Program-made: the position numbers and the translations under genes
NCBI GenBank assembly: GCA_028706295.1
Contig: JAQWBQ010000004.1
Coordinates: forward strand, 1-64,000
Origin: Bacteroidales bacterium
GTDB lineage: Bacteria; Bacteroidota; Bacteroidia; Bacteroidales; FEN-979
Direction: 5' to 3'
Length of the DNA: 64,000 nt
Notes under the pieces: generated by a model
The model's database searches: none
What the model saw: the letters and a program-made list of their open reading frames with translations, nothing else
Told to the model about the DNA's origin: nothing
Shown here: positions 16,336 to 25,250 of the stretch, piece after piece
Layout of the letters: every line of letters begins with the position of its first letter
Numbering within the stretch: the stretch's first letter is position 1

Positions 16336-18393
16336 ATGATTCATCCCGCGTTATTTAATCCAAAAAGTATTGTCGTTGTAGGTGGTTCAAATGATATTCA
16401 CAAACCCGGGGGAGCCGTCCTCCGGAACCTGAAAGAAGGAAATTTCAAAGGGGATTTATTCGTTACCAATCCAAAGGAAATCGAAGTACAGGGTATCCGA
16501 TCTTACCCGGATCCGGCGCAGTTGCCCGATGTCGACCTGGCTATCTTTGCCATTGCCGCAAAGTACATCCCGGCAACCATGACCCTGTTGACGGAGCTGA
16601 AAAATACCAGGGCGTTTATTGTGCTTTCGGCAGGTTTCAGCGAGGAAAGCAAAGAGGGAAGAATTCTTGAGGAGGAACTTGTCGAAATAGTCAACCGATG
16701 CGGCGGTGCGTTGATCGGACCGAATTGCACGGGAGTTCTGACCCCGGATTACCATGGCATCTTTACCAAACCAATCCCGAAACTGGATCCCAAAGGTTGT
16801 GATTTTATTACGGGATCTGGGGCGACCGGATGCTTTATCATGGAAGCCGGAATCTCCAACGGACTGACATTTTCGCAGGTATTTGCCGTGGGAAACAGCG
16901 CCCAGCTTGGGGTGGAGGAGATCCTTGAACACCTTGACCTGAGTTTCGATCCGGAAACCAGTTCACGCATCAAGTTGCTTTACGTAGAAAATATTTCAAA
17001 ACCCAGGCTGCTGCTCAAGCATGCTTCCTCTCTGATCCGCAAGGGATGCAGGATCGCTGCCATCAAAGCCGGCGCCTCAGAGGCCGGAAGCCGTGCTGCC
17101 TCATCCCATACCGGGGCGCTTGCCAGTCCCGACGTTGCTGTTGACGCTCTGTTTCGTAAGGCAGGAATCGTACGGTGCTATGGCCGCGAAGACCTCATCA
17201 GCGTTGCATCCGTGTTCAATTATCCTGAACTGAAGGGTAAGAATATGGCGATCATAACCCATGCCGGAGGTCCGGCGGTGATGTTGACCGATGCCCTGTC
17301 GAATGCCGGACTGAATGTTCCGCATATCGATAACCCCGACTCAAAGGAATTGTTGACACAGCTCTTCCCGGGTTCCTCAGTCGCCAATCCCATCGATTTT
17401 CTCGCGACAGGAACCGCCTCTCAATTGGGAACCATTATCGATTACACCGATCAGAAGTTCGACGACATCGACGGTATGGCGGTGATCTTCGGAACCCCCG
17501 GGCTCAATCCGGTCTTTGATGTTTATAACCTTCTGGATCAGAAAATCAGTTCGGCATCTAAGCCCGTTTTTCCTGTCCTTCCCTCCCTGCTTACCGCCCG
17601 CGAAGAGATAGCTGAATTCGTGGCACACGGAAGGGTATTCTTCCCCGATGAAGTTGTCTTCGGCAATGCGCTGGCCCGTGTATTTCATACGTCGCCTCCC
17701 TGTCCCGAAAATCCGGTTCTCCCGCCAACCGATTACCAGAGGATCCGGAAAGTAATTGATTCGCACCCGGATGGATATCTTCCGCCCGCGGCGATCCGTG
17801 AATTGATGGATGCCTGCGCCATACCGAGAGCAGGGGAGAAGGTCGTTTCGAACGCCTCTGATGCGGCTGCTGCAGCAGCAGAACTGGGATATCCGGTAGT
17901 CATGAAAGTTGTCGGACCGGTTCACAAATCGGATGTGGGTGGGGTTGTACTGAATGTACGGGAAGAACAACGTGTTATTGAAGAATTCCAACGCATGATC
18001 CGTATTAAGGATACTACCGGAATCCTTATCCAGCCTATGCTTTCGGGGATAGAACTCTTTACAGGCGCAAAATTTGAACCGAAATTCGGGCATCTGATCC
18101 TTTGCGGAATGGGTGGGATTTTCATCGAGGTGCTGAAAGATGTTTCAGCGGGATTATCTCCGATCGACCAAAACGAGGCTCTTTCGATGATACGGCGGTT
18201 GAAAAGCTACCCGATCATCCGGGGTGTCCGGGGCCAGAAAGGGGTGAATGAAGCGTTGTTTGCTGAAATACTACTCCGGCTTTCAGCCCTGCTGACTGCA
18301 GCGCCCGAGATCACAGAGCTTGATTTCAATCCTTTACTTGGAACTGAAACCCGTATCGTTGCCGTCGATGCACGGATTAACCTGAAACACTGA
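16336..18393 (+). CDS. ADP-forming acyl/acetyl-CoA synthetase (alpha-beta fusion)
   Basis: A 685-residue protein with both ACD subunits in one chain. The CoA-binding domain is at ~8-130 (NPKSIVVVGGSNDIHKPGG, TNPKEIEVQG), succinyl-CoA ligase-like domains follow to ~450 (GPNCTGVL, and ASSHTGALASPD with the phospho-His region) and an ATP-grasp beta domain starts at ~470 (ELGYPVVMKVVGP, HKSDVGGV, ELDFNPLL). The reaction converts acyl-CoA, ADP and phosphate to acid, CoA and ATP, or the reverse. It suggests energy gain from acyl-CoA in anaerobic or amino-acid metabolism. As the third gene of the operon it may instead activate fatty acids. It is convergent with the rhomboid gene (3 bp apart). Confidence 0.9.
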   Translation: MIHPALFNPKSIVVVGGSNDIHKPGGAVLRNLKEGNFKGDLFVTNPKEIEVQGIRSYPDPAQLPDVDLAIFAIAAKYIPATMTLLTELKNTRAFIVLSAGFSEESKEGRILEEELVEIVNRCGGALIGPNCTGVLTPDYHGIFTKPIPKLDPKGCDFITGSGATGCFIMEAGISNGLTFSQVFAVGNSAQLGVEEILEHLDLSFDPETSSRIKLLYVENISKPRLLLKHASSLIRKGCRIAAIKAGASEAGSRAASSHTGALASPDVAVDALFRKAGIVRCYGREDLISVASVFNYPELKGKNMAIITHAGGPAVMLTDALSNAGLNVPHIDNPDSKELLTQLFPGSSVANPIDFLATGTASQLGTIIDYTDQKFDDIDGMAVIFGTPGLNPVFDVYNLLDQKISSASKPVFPVLPSLLTAREEIAEFVAHGRVFFPDEVVFGNALARVFHTSPPCPENPVLPPTDYQRIRKVIDSHPDGYLPPAAIRELMDACAIPRAGEKVVSNASDAAAAAAELGYPVVMKVVGPVHKSDVGGVVLNVREEQRVIEEFQRMIRIKDTTGILIQPMLSGIELFTGAKFEPKFGHLILCGMGGIFIEVLKDVSAGLSPIDQNEALSMIRRLKSYPIIRGVRGQKGVNEALFAEILLRLSALLTAAPEITELDFNPLLGTETRIVAVDARINLKH

Positions 18394-18396
18394 TCC

Positions 18397-19011
18397 TCAA
18401 CCCAGCCCAAGCTGTCTGAAAAACAGGGTTACTAGCCCCGGCTTAAGTGCTACGGTGAATACCAGTCCGAATATCGCACCCCATAAATGGGCATCGTGAC
18501 CGATATTGTCACGACTGTTTTTGCTCATCCAGTACTCGTAAGCAATGTACAGCACTCCAAACAGAGGAGCCGGGATTCCGATTGGTATGAAAAAGAAAAA
18601 TATCTTTCCGGTCGGATAGAGGAGAATGCTTGAAAACAGCACGGCGGATATGGCACCGGAGGCCCCGACTGCATTGTAAAAAACATCGTTTTTATGCTTC
18701 CCGAAAGCGGGTATCACCGACAGAATTAATCCGAATACATACAGTAGGATGTAATAAAACCCGGCTTTATCTGGAAAATAGATTTTAAAAAAACGTTCCA
18801 CGATGGCTCCAAAGGAATACAATACCAGCATGTTGACCGCAAGATGCAGGTAACCTGCATGTACAAGTCCGTAAGTGAAAAACCGATACCATTGGTTGCC
18901 GTGCTTCACGTCATAGGCGTTGAATCTTAATTTTGCGAAAATCGATTCATTGCTCAGGGCGTACACCGAGATTGCAACAGTAATAAACATTATGGTGTAG
19001 GTAATAGGCAT
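18397..19011 (-). CDS. Rhomboid-family intramembrane serine protease
   Basis: A 204-residue protein with about six hydrophobic segments. The catalytic dyad is present: Ser118 in GASGA and His175 in DAHLWG. His56 and Asn60 (HLAVN) are the oxyanion-side residues of GlpG-type enzymes. It should therefore be active and cleave membrane helices; the targets are unknown. Gene spacing to the next minus-strand gene upstream is 25 bases, so the two may be co-transcribed. Confidence 0.92.
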   Translation of the reverse strand: MPITYTIMFITVAISVYALSNESIFAKLRFNAYDVKHGNQWYRFFTYGLVHAGYLHLAVNMLVLYSFGAIVERFFKIYFPDKAGFYYILLYVFGLILSVIPAFGKHKNDVFYNAVGASGAISAVLFSSILLYPTGKIFFFFIPIGIPAPLFGVLYIAYEYWMSKNSRDNIGHDAHLWGAIFGLVFTVALKPGLVTLFFRQLGLG

Positions 19012-19036
19012 CCGGTTGCAGTTAAACAGAATATTA

Positions 19037-19861
19037 TTATCGGGTCGTTTCTATCTGCTGATCCTTAGTGAAATCGATTTCGGATCCCATTACACTGTGC
19101 GGGATAAGGAACACGATTAAAAGCACGATCGATGCAAGGACCGGCCATAATCTGTTAGTCCGGTTGCGCTGCAAAACCACGAGGGCAATTACCCATAATA
19201 CAAACGCCACCAACGATTTGTTGTCGGTCAGGTCATTGCCAAAAGGCCAACCGGTCCAATAAGCTCCGAATGAAAACTTTTGTACAATAGGTCCCAGAAT
19301 CATCCCCCCGACCAGCAACGTTAATACTGTGATCCAGGCATACAGGTATGTATTCCGGCCTTTGAAAAGTACCATAAGCCCGGTAAAAGTCGAAAACAGC
19401 ATCGCGAGGAAGATAATGATGATATGGGGGATTAGCACGCTTGCAGGCACTTTACCTTTGTAGCGCAGCACTGCGGGCTGTTCGTTCAGCGCAAACCTTT
19501 GATCGCCTTTGACCAGGGTCACTTCGTACATGATCTTGCCTGCCGGGGGCAAATGGGGAAGATAACCGGTAAGCTGTTCGCTGGTGCGAATCATGGGCGC
19601 TGTCTGCCAGGAATCATAACTTTTGAAGCGCCGGTAACGGATCTCTCCTTTAATTGTGGTATCGCTGACGGTGATCTGGACCGGGGCCTGATCCGCTCCG
19701 TCGTATGCCCGTATCAACTTGTACTTTAATTCCTGTTTACCAATGGTAATCCTGCCTTTTACGGGATAGGTCGGCCCGGTCATTCGCTGATAAACTGCGA
19801 TGAAAAGGGTAAAAATAAGGGAGAATAAAAATATTAATGTCGTTTTCAGTTTTTGATTCAT
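19037..19861 (-). CDS. Membrane protein of unknown function
   Basis: A 274-residue protein not matched to a named family. It has a membrane segment at ~7-24, then a ~120-residue beta-rich extracytoplasmic region (PVKGRITIGKQEL, IRYRRFKSYDSWQ, LPHLPPAGKIMYEVTL) and four C-terminal hydrophobic helices (~145-166, 173-192, 216-230, 242-260). The layout suggests an anchored sensor or envelope protein whose soluble part might resemble a small Ig-like or cohesin-like domain. It lies upstream of the rhomboid gene by 25 bases, which makes a rhomboid partner or substrate possible, but nothing else supports that. Confidence 0.7.
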   Translation of the reverse strand: MNQKLKTTLIFLFSLIFTLFIAVYQRMTGPTYPVKGRITIGKQELKYKLIRAYDGADQAPVQITVSDTTIKGEIRYRRFKSYDSWQTAPMIRTSEQLTGYLPHLPPAGKIMYEVTLVKGDQRFALNEQPAVLRYKGKVPASVLIPHIIIIFLAMLFSTFTGLMVLFKGRNTYLYAWITVLTLLVGGMILGPIVQKFSFGAYWTGWPFGNDLTDNKSLVAFVLWVIALVVLQRNRTNRLWPVLASIVLLIVFLIPHSVMGSEIDFTKDQQIETTR

Positions 19862-19897
19862 TGTTTACCAAGATTGTGAAAGAGAATGCAAAGATAA

Positions 19898-22816
19898 CTA
19901 TTTGACATTGTATTTTGTCAGAAGTTCATATACGGATTGATGAATATTTGTGCGGATGTTCAGCTCCGACAATTTTTGGTTCCCGGCCGACGGATAAACG
20001 CGGTTTGACAGGAAGACATAAACCAGTCCGTTGCAGGGATCGGCCCATATGTATGTGCCGGTGAACCCGGAGTGTCCGAAGCTGTCGTGCGATGCCAGGT
20101 TGCACGCCGGACCGTTGTCCGCGGATTTCAGCATGGGTTTATCGAAGCCTGCACCCCGGCGGTTTTCGCTTCCGGGGAACTGGTAACGGGTAAATTCATC
20201 TACCGTTTCAGGTGATAAATACTGGTGACCCCCGTAAGAGCCTTTCCAGAGAAGCATTTGCAGGATTACGGCCAGGTCGTAACTGTCGGAAAAGAGTCCG
20301 GCATGCCCCGAAATTCCACCCATCATTGCGGCTCCGGGGTCATGAACATATCCCCTGATCAATTGGTTCCGGAATACAGTATCATTTTCCGTCGGGATCA
20401 GGTCGGTTTGAGGCAGATCCCTGAGAGGATTGAATCGCATGGTCTGAAGTCCAAGCGGTTTATAGAAGTTCTTTTGCAGATAAGCTTCAAATGGTTCCCC
20501 GGTAATGTTCTCAACCATCCGCATCAACAGGTAAAAACCCAGGTCGCTGTACTTGTAGCTTTTTTCAGTTCTAAGCGGCGAGCTGACAATCTTTTGCAGG
20601 ATCAGGTCGGGATAATCGGCTCTTATGTAGAGCCGGTTGGCAACCGGCCAGGGAAATCCGGCTGAAGAATCCGGTTCAAAGACCAAAGGATCCGGGCTGT
20701 TGCCTGCCATAACCTCTTTGTAAAACGGTATCCAGTCCTGCAAACCGGCCTGATGTGACATGATCGCACGTATGGTCAGCCCCGATTTATTGCTCCCTGC
20801 AGCCTGCGGCAGATACCTTCCAAGCGAGTCGTCAAGCCGGCATTTCTTTTCATCGCACAACTTCATGACCGCCAGTGTGGTTGCTGCTACTTTTGTGACA
20901 GAAGCAAGGTCGTACAGATTCCTTGTAGTTACCGCGACCGTGTCGCCGTAACCGGGATGGCCGAATGCTTTGTTGTAAAAGATCTTTCCATCCTTGGCCA
21001 ACAAAACCTGGCAGCCGGGATAGGCATGAGATGCCAGCCCCGATTCTGCAATGGAATCGATGATCTTCAGGGCTTCTGATGGTAAACCGAGCTCTTCGGG
21101 AAGAACAGTGGTCAGTCGCGTCTGTTCCGTCTCTTCCCCATTGCCTGAAGAAAACCCTCCGGCTGTCACAGGCAGCTTTCCCCGGGCCGGGATTCCGCCA
21201 AATAAAAGAGCCGCCGCCGACTGTTCCGTAACCTCATTATCCTGGTAAGCAACCAGAATCGCTTCTGACCGTGCCAGCCCCCTGAAACGGGATAAGGAAT
21301 AAGGCGTGCCAAACACCGTCACGATCGTTCTGTTCAATTGCATCAGGGTATCGATAAGATCGATGGCGGATTCGGTGATCCCGTAATTTTCGGCTACATT
21401 GCTTGTAATATTATGTACCCCTGCGATCACAATATCCATATCATCCAATTGCTGGCACAACCGCTTACGCACCTGTTGATCCGGATTCCCGGGTATCGAA
21501 AAAGTAAACAGGCGCCCATAGCTGGCCGCTGATTTCTGAAAGATGGTTTCTGCCGAGTCACCAATAGATACCACCGCAATTTTTCGCCGGTCCAGTCCTG
21601 TGATTGGGACGATCTGAATTTCATTTCTGACAAGGGTCATCGAGGCGGCAGTCAGCGTATTGATCAACGCTTGTTCCCGGGTCCCGTTCAGGTCGGCAAA
21701 AAGGTGATGCAAATCGACTGCCTTAGCCCGGTTAAGTCCCATATGGTATTTGAGCCGGAGCGCTTTCCTGACTTTCTCCTCGATGAGTTGACTGGAAACG
21801 ATCCCGCTATCCATCGCGACTTTCATGGCCTTAACCGCGAAAACCGCATCTTTGGGAAGAAGCAGGAAATCATTACCGGCCAAGAGCGCTTTGATCTCAA
21901 TTTCTCCCGGCTGAAAAAATTTGGTGACCCCCTGCATGTCGAGGGCATCCGTAAATATGTATTCTTTAAAGCCCAGTTTATCGCGAAGAAGTTGTGTTAC
22001 GACAGGATAGGATAACGTAGCCGGAGTGTTGCGGGTTGTATCGTAAGCGGGTATAAAAAGATGTGCGACCATTACTCCCTGAAGCCCTTTTTTGATCAGT
22101 GATTTAAACGGGTACAATTCGACGGAATCGAGTCGCTGAACCGAATGGCCAATCACAGGAAGATCTAAATGTGAATCGGTCTCCGTATCGCCATGTCCGG
22201 GAAAATGTTTGGCAGTGGCCAGGATCCCCCCGTCTCGGAGCCCCTCCATGTACAGGATGGATTTACGGGCAACGGGTTCCGGATTTTCGCCAAATGAACG
22301 GAATCCGATAACCGGATTGGAGGGATTGTTGTTGACATCGGCCACCGGGGCAAAATTCACGTGAATTCCCATCCTGTAGCAGCTTTTCGCGATGTTGCGG
22401 CCCATCCGGTAAAGCAATGAATCGTTGTCCACGGCACCCAGGGCGATCTGGCGCGGATAGGAAAGGCAACTGTCGAGCCGCATACCGAGTCCCCACTCGG
22501 CATCGGTCGCGACCAGCAGGGGCGTCAGGGAAGCCGCCTGAAACCGGTTCGTCAGCATAGCCTGTTTAAACGGTGTCCCTTTGAAGAAACAGACACCCCC
22601 CGGATTGATGAGCCTGATGATTGTCAGGAGGCTGTCGTTGTATATTGAATCTTTACACGAATAGACACGAATGATCATCAACTGGGCAATCCGCTGCTCC
22701 CAGGTCAGGGAGCGGTAAACGGAATCGACCCAGGCTGAATCAGGCTTTACGGCCGGCATGGCGGGCCTGATCAGGACAAGAAGAAAAAGAAAAATCAGAT
22801 ACCGGGAAAATTTCAT
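19898..22816 (-). CDS. GH3 glycosidase fused to a serine beta-lactamase-like domain
   Basis: A 972-residue exported two-enzyme protein. After a signal peptide (KFSRYLIFLFLLVLIRPAM) comes a GH3 domain of the beta-N-acetylglucosaminidase (NagZ) type with KHFPGHGDT and FTDALDM, the latter holding the nucleophilic Asp, then a GH3 C-terminal domain to ~570. From ~590 a class C beta-lactamase/esterase-like domain has Ser639-x-x-Lys (SVTK), YSD for the Tyr motif and HSGFTGT near the end. The likely role is removing GlcNAc from wall fragments plus a peptidase or esterase step. The in-frame start at 22864 would precede the signal peptide by a hydrophobic run, so 22816 is used. It is divergent from tktN. 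Confidence 0.9.
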   Translation of the reverse strand: MKFSRYLIFLFLLVLIRPAMPAVKPDSAWVDSVYRSLTWEQRIAQLMIIRVYSCKDSIYNDSLLTIIRLINPGGVCFFKGTPFKQAMLTNRFQAASLTPLLVATDAEWGLGMRLDSCLSYPRQIALGAVDNDSLLYRMGRNIAKSCYRMGIHVNFAPVADVNNNPSNPVIGFRSFGENPEPVARKSILYMEGLRDGGILATAKHFPGHGDTETDSHLDLPVIGHSVQRLDSVELYPFKSLIKKGLQGVMVAHLFIPAYDTTRNTPATLSYPVVTQLLRDKLGFKEYIFTDALDMQGVTKFFQPGEIEIKALLAGNDFLLLPKDAVFAVKAMKVAMDSGIVSSQLIEEKVRKALRLKYHMGLNRAKAVDLHHLFADLNGTREQALINTLTAASMTLVRNEIQIVPITGLDRRKIAVVSIGDSAETIFQKSAASYGRLFTFSIPGNPDQQVRKRLCQQLDDMDIVIAGVHNITSNVAENYGITESAIDLIDTLMQLNRTIVTVFGTPYSLSRFRGLARSEAILVAYQDNEVTEQSAAALLFGGIPARGKLPVTAGGFSSGNGEETEQTRLTTVLPEELGLPSEALKIIDSIAESGLASHAYPGCQVLLAKDGKIFYNKAFGHPGYGDTVAVTTRNLYDLASVTKVAATTLAVMKLCDEKKCRLDDSLGRYLPQAAGSNKSGLTIRAIMSHQAGLQDWIPFYKEVMAGNSPDPLVFEPDSSAGFPWPVANRLYIRADYPDLILQKIVSSPLRTEKSYKYSDLGFYLLMRMVENITGEPFEAYLQKNFYKPLGLQTMRFNPLRDLPQTDLIPTENDTVFRNQLIRGYVHDPGAAMMGGISGHAGLFSDSYDLAVILQMLLWKGSYGGHQYLSPETVDEFTRYQFPGSENRRGAGFDKPMLKSADNGPACNLASHDSFGHSGFTGTYIWADPCNGLVYVFLSNRVYPSAGNQKLSELNIRTNIHQSVYELLTKYNVK

Positions 22817-22923
22817 GTTCACCATTTCTTTGAAAAGAAGCAAAAGAAATAAAAACAATAACATCCCGGGTAAATCTTATTCTTTTTTATTAACAGACAG
22901 GAATTCCCCTTTGCTAATTAATT

Positions 22924-22931
22924 TACCTTTG
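22924..22931 (+). promoter_or_regulatory. -7 box (TACCTTTG) for the transketolase operon
   Basis: TACCTTTG lies 21 bases before the ATG at 22953. The longer frame opening at 22758 would run through this box, which supports the shorter start. Confidence 0.5.
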
Positions 22932-22952
22932 AAACTCCAAACCATTACGCAA

Positions 22953-23798
22953 ATGCTTACAACAGAGGATCTGGAAAAAATTTCCTGTCAGGTCAGACGT
23001 GATATTATCAGGATGGTGTCGGGCGCCGAATCTGGACATGTGGGCGGGGCGCTGGGCGCTGCCGATTTTTTGGTAGCACTCTATTTTAAAATCATGGAAC
23101 CCAATGTTTCACGGTTTACACCCGACGGTATCGATGAGGACCTTTTTTTCCTGTCAAACGGGCATCTTTCAGCGGGATGGTATAGTGTCCTGGCACGTTA
23201 TGGCTATTTTGACTCGTCAGAATTGGCTTCTTTCAGGAAGTTGAACTCGCGTTTGCAGGGGCATCCCTCGACGTCCGAGGGGCTGCCGGGAATCAGAATG
23301 TGTTCGGGGTCGCTGGGCCAGGGATTGTCGGTCGCCATCGGGGCCGCACTTTCCAAAAAACTTAACCGGGATGAGCACCTGGTTTATTGCCTGCTGGGCG
23401 ACGGAGAATTACAGGAAGGCCAGAACTGGGAAGCGATGATGTTTGCCGCGGCACATAAAGTCGACAACCTGATTGCCGTGATCGATTGCAATGGAAAACA
23501 AATTGAGGGCCCGGTTGATGAGGTTATTTCGCTGGGCAACCTGAGCGCAAAACTGGAAGCATTCGGATGGAATGTTTCTGAAATGTATGGCAACGACATG
23601 GAGGATGTGGTTAGCAGCCTGAAAAAAGCACAGTGGTACACGCGTCAGGAACAGCCGGTTATGATCATCATGAATACCCACATGGGCTATGGCGTCGATT
23701 TTATGTTGGATCAGCACCAATGGCATGGCGTGCCCCCGACACGTGACCAGGCAGCGGCGGCACTCCGGCAGATCCCGGAAACCCTGGGCGATTATTGA
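22953..23798 (+). CDS. Transketolase, N-terminal (TPP-binding) subunit
   Basis: A 281-residue protein equal to the first half of transketolase. SGAESGHVGGALGAADFL is the substrate/TPP entry motif and GDGELQEGQNWEA the Mg-TPP motif. It pairs with the separate C-terminal subunit encoded at 25251. Together they move two-carbon ketol units in the non-oxidative pentose phosphate pathway, in the cytoplasm. The start at 22953 (MLTTEDLEK) gives family length. The stop overlaps the next ATG by one base (TGATG), so the vWA gene that follows is translationally coupled to it. Confidence 0.92.
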   Translation: MLTTEDLEKISCQVRRDIIRMVSGAESGHVGGALGAADFLVALYFKIMEPNVSRFTPDGIDEDLFFLSNGHLSAGWYSVLARYGYFDSSELASFRKLNSRLQGHPSTSEGLPGIRMCSGSLGQGLSVAIGAALSKKLNRDEHLVYCLLGDGELQEGQNWEAMMFAAAHKVDNLIAVIDCNGKQIEGPVDEVISLGNLSAKLEAFGWNVSEMYGNDMEDVVSSLKKAQWYTRQEQPVMIIMNTHMGYGVDFMLDQHQWHGVPPTRDQAAAALRQIPETLGDY

Positions 23799-25234
23799 TG
23801 AATACAAACCTCAAAAATACCTCGAAAATGAATTCGGGTACAAGGATTCCGTCCTGCTGCAGGTTCCTGCTGGTCCTGCTTTTTTGTTTAACTGCCCCTT
23901 GGGTTTTATTTGCCCAGAAAGAACCCGTTAAACCGAAACCAATCACCCGCATTCTCTTTGTCTTCGACGCTTCACAGAGTATGTACGGCCAGTGGCAAAG
24001 CGATACTAAATTTAACATTGCAGTTAAATTGTTCTCCGGCCTTCTCGACAGCTTAAAAACCCAGCCTAACCTGGAACTCGCGCTGCGCATGTACGGCCAC
24101 CAGAAGCAATTTCCGCCGCAGGATTGCAATGATACCCGGCTTGAGGTGCCTTTCGGGAAAGACAATATCTCGAGGATCAAACACGTCCTGCGAACCACCA
24201 TTCCGAAAGGTACCACCCCGATCGCCTATGCCCTTTCACAGGCTGTAAAGGATTTTACTCCCTGCGACAATTGCAGGAATATCGTGATCCTGATTACCGA
24301 CGGCATTGAGGAGTGCAATGGGGACCCGTGCGCCGTATCGCTTGAACTTCAGAAGAAAGGGATCATGCTGAAACCTTTTATCGTTGGGATCGGAAAAAAC
24401 TTTCGCGATCAGTTTGAATGTGTCGGCACTTACTTCGACGCTGCCAACGAAAAAGAGTTCAGAACCGCGCTGAAGGTCATCATTTCCCGGGCCCTGAATC
24501 CGACAACCATCCAGGTTAACCTGCTTGACAGTTACGGTAAACCAACAGAGACCAATGTGAATATGACCTTTTACGATATGTTGTCGGGGCTCCCGAAATA
24601 CAACTATATCCATTCATTCAATTCGAAGGGGTTACCCGATACACTCGATGTGGATCCGCTGATCGGTTACCGGATAACAGTCCATACCATTCCTCCTGTC
24701 TTCAAGGACAGTGTGAAGCTTACCCCGGGTAAACATAACATCGTGGGGATCGATGCCCCCCAGGGATACCTGACTTTCAAAGCAGCCGGCAACAGCAGCA
24801 TCAAGTATCTTCCCTGTATCATCCGTAAAAACGGGAACCAGGAGACCATCAATGTTCAACAATTTGATCAGACTGAAAAATACCTGACGGGATTGTACGA
24901 CGTGGAGATCCTGTGTCTTCCCCGCATCCGGGTGACCGATGTGGATATCCAGCAGAGCCATACCACTACCGTCGAGATCCCGCTTCCGGGAATTGCCGTG
25001 ATCCAGAAATCAACCAACGGTTATGGATCGATTTATCTGGAGCAGAACGGGAACCTTGAATGGCTGTATAACCTGCGCGATACCCCGCAACAGCAGGAAA
25101 CACTGTACCTTCAGCCCGGTTCTTACCGGGTGGTCTTCCGGTCGAAATACCAGAATAAATCTTCCTATACTACCGAAAAGACCTTCCGTGTAGAACAGGG
25201 AGAAACGGTGAATATCAAATTGTTTCCATATTGA
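23798..25234 (+). CDS. Secreted von Willebrand factor A-domain protein
   Basis: A 478-residue exported protein. A signal peptide (about residues 20-42, CRFLLVLLFCLTAPWVLFAQ) precedes a vWA domain (~50-225) with a full MIDAS metal site: Asp-x-Ser-x-Ser in FDASQSM, a Thr in TTPIAYAL and an Asp in ITDGIEEC. Several cysteines (DCND, CDNC, CNGDPC) may form disulphides. The rest (~230-478) is beta-rich, with repeated strands ending in carboxypeptidase-regulatory-like folds (PGSYRVVFR). It lies between the two halves of transketolase, overlapping the first by one base and 16 bases before the second. A metabolic link is not obvious. Confidence 0.85.
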   Translation: MNTNLKNTSKMNSGTRIPSCCRFLLVLLFCLTAPWVLFAQKEPVKPKPITRILFVFDASQSMYGQWQSDTKFNIAVKLFSGLLDSLKTQPNLELALRMYGHQKQFPPQDCNDTRLEVPFGKDNISRIKHVLRTTIPKGTTPIAYALSQAVKDFTPCDNCRNIVILITDGIEECNGDPCAVSLELQKKGIMLKPFIVGIGKNFRDQFECVGTYFDAANEKEFRTALKVIISRALNPTTIQVNLLDSYGKPTETNVNMTFYDMLSGLPKYNYIHSFNSKGLPDTLDVDPLIGYRITVHTIPPVFKDSVKLTPGKHNIVGIDAPQGYLTFKAAGNSSIKYLPCIIRKNGNQETINVQQFDQTEKYLTGLYDVEILCLPRIRVTDVDIQQSHTTTVEIPLPGIAVIQKSTNGYGSIYLEQNGNLEWLYNLRDTPQQQETLYLQPGSYRVVFRSKYQNKSSYTTEKTFRVEQGETVNIKLFPY

Positions 25235-25250
25235 GCGCAATCAAAGATTT

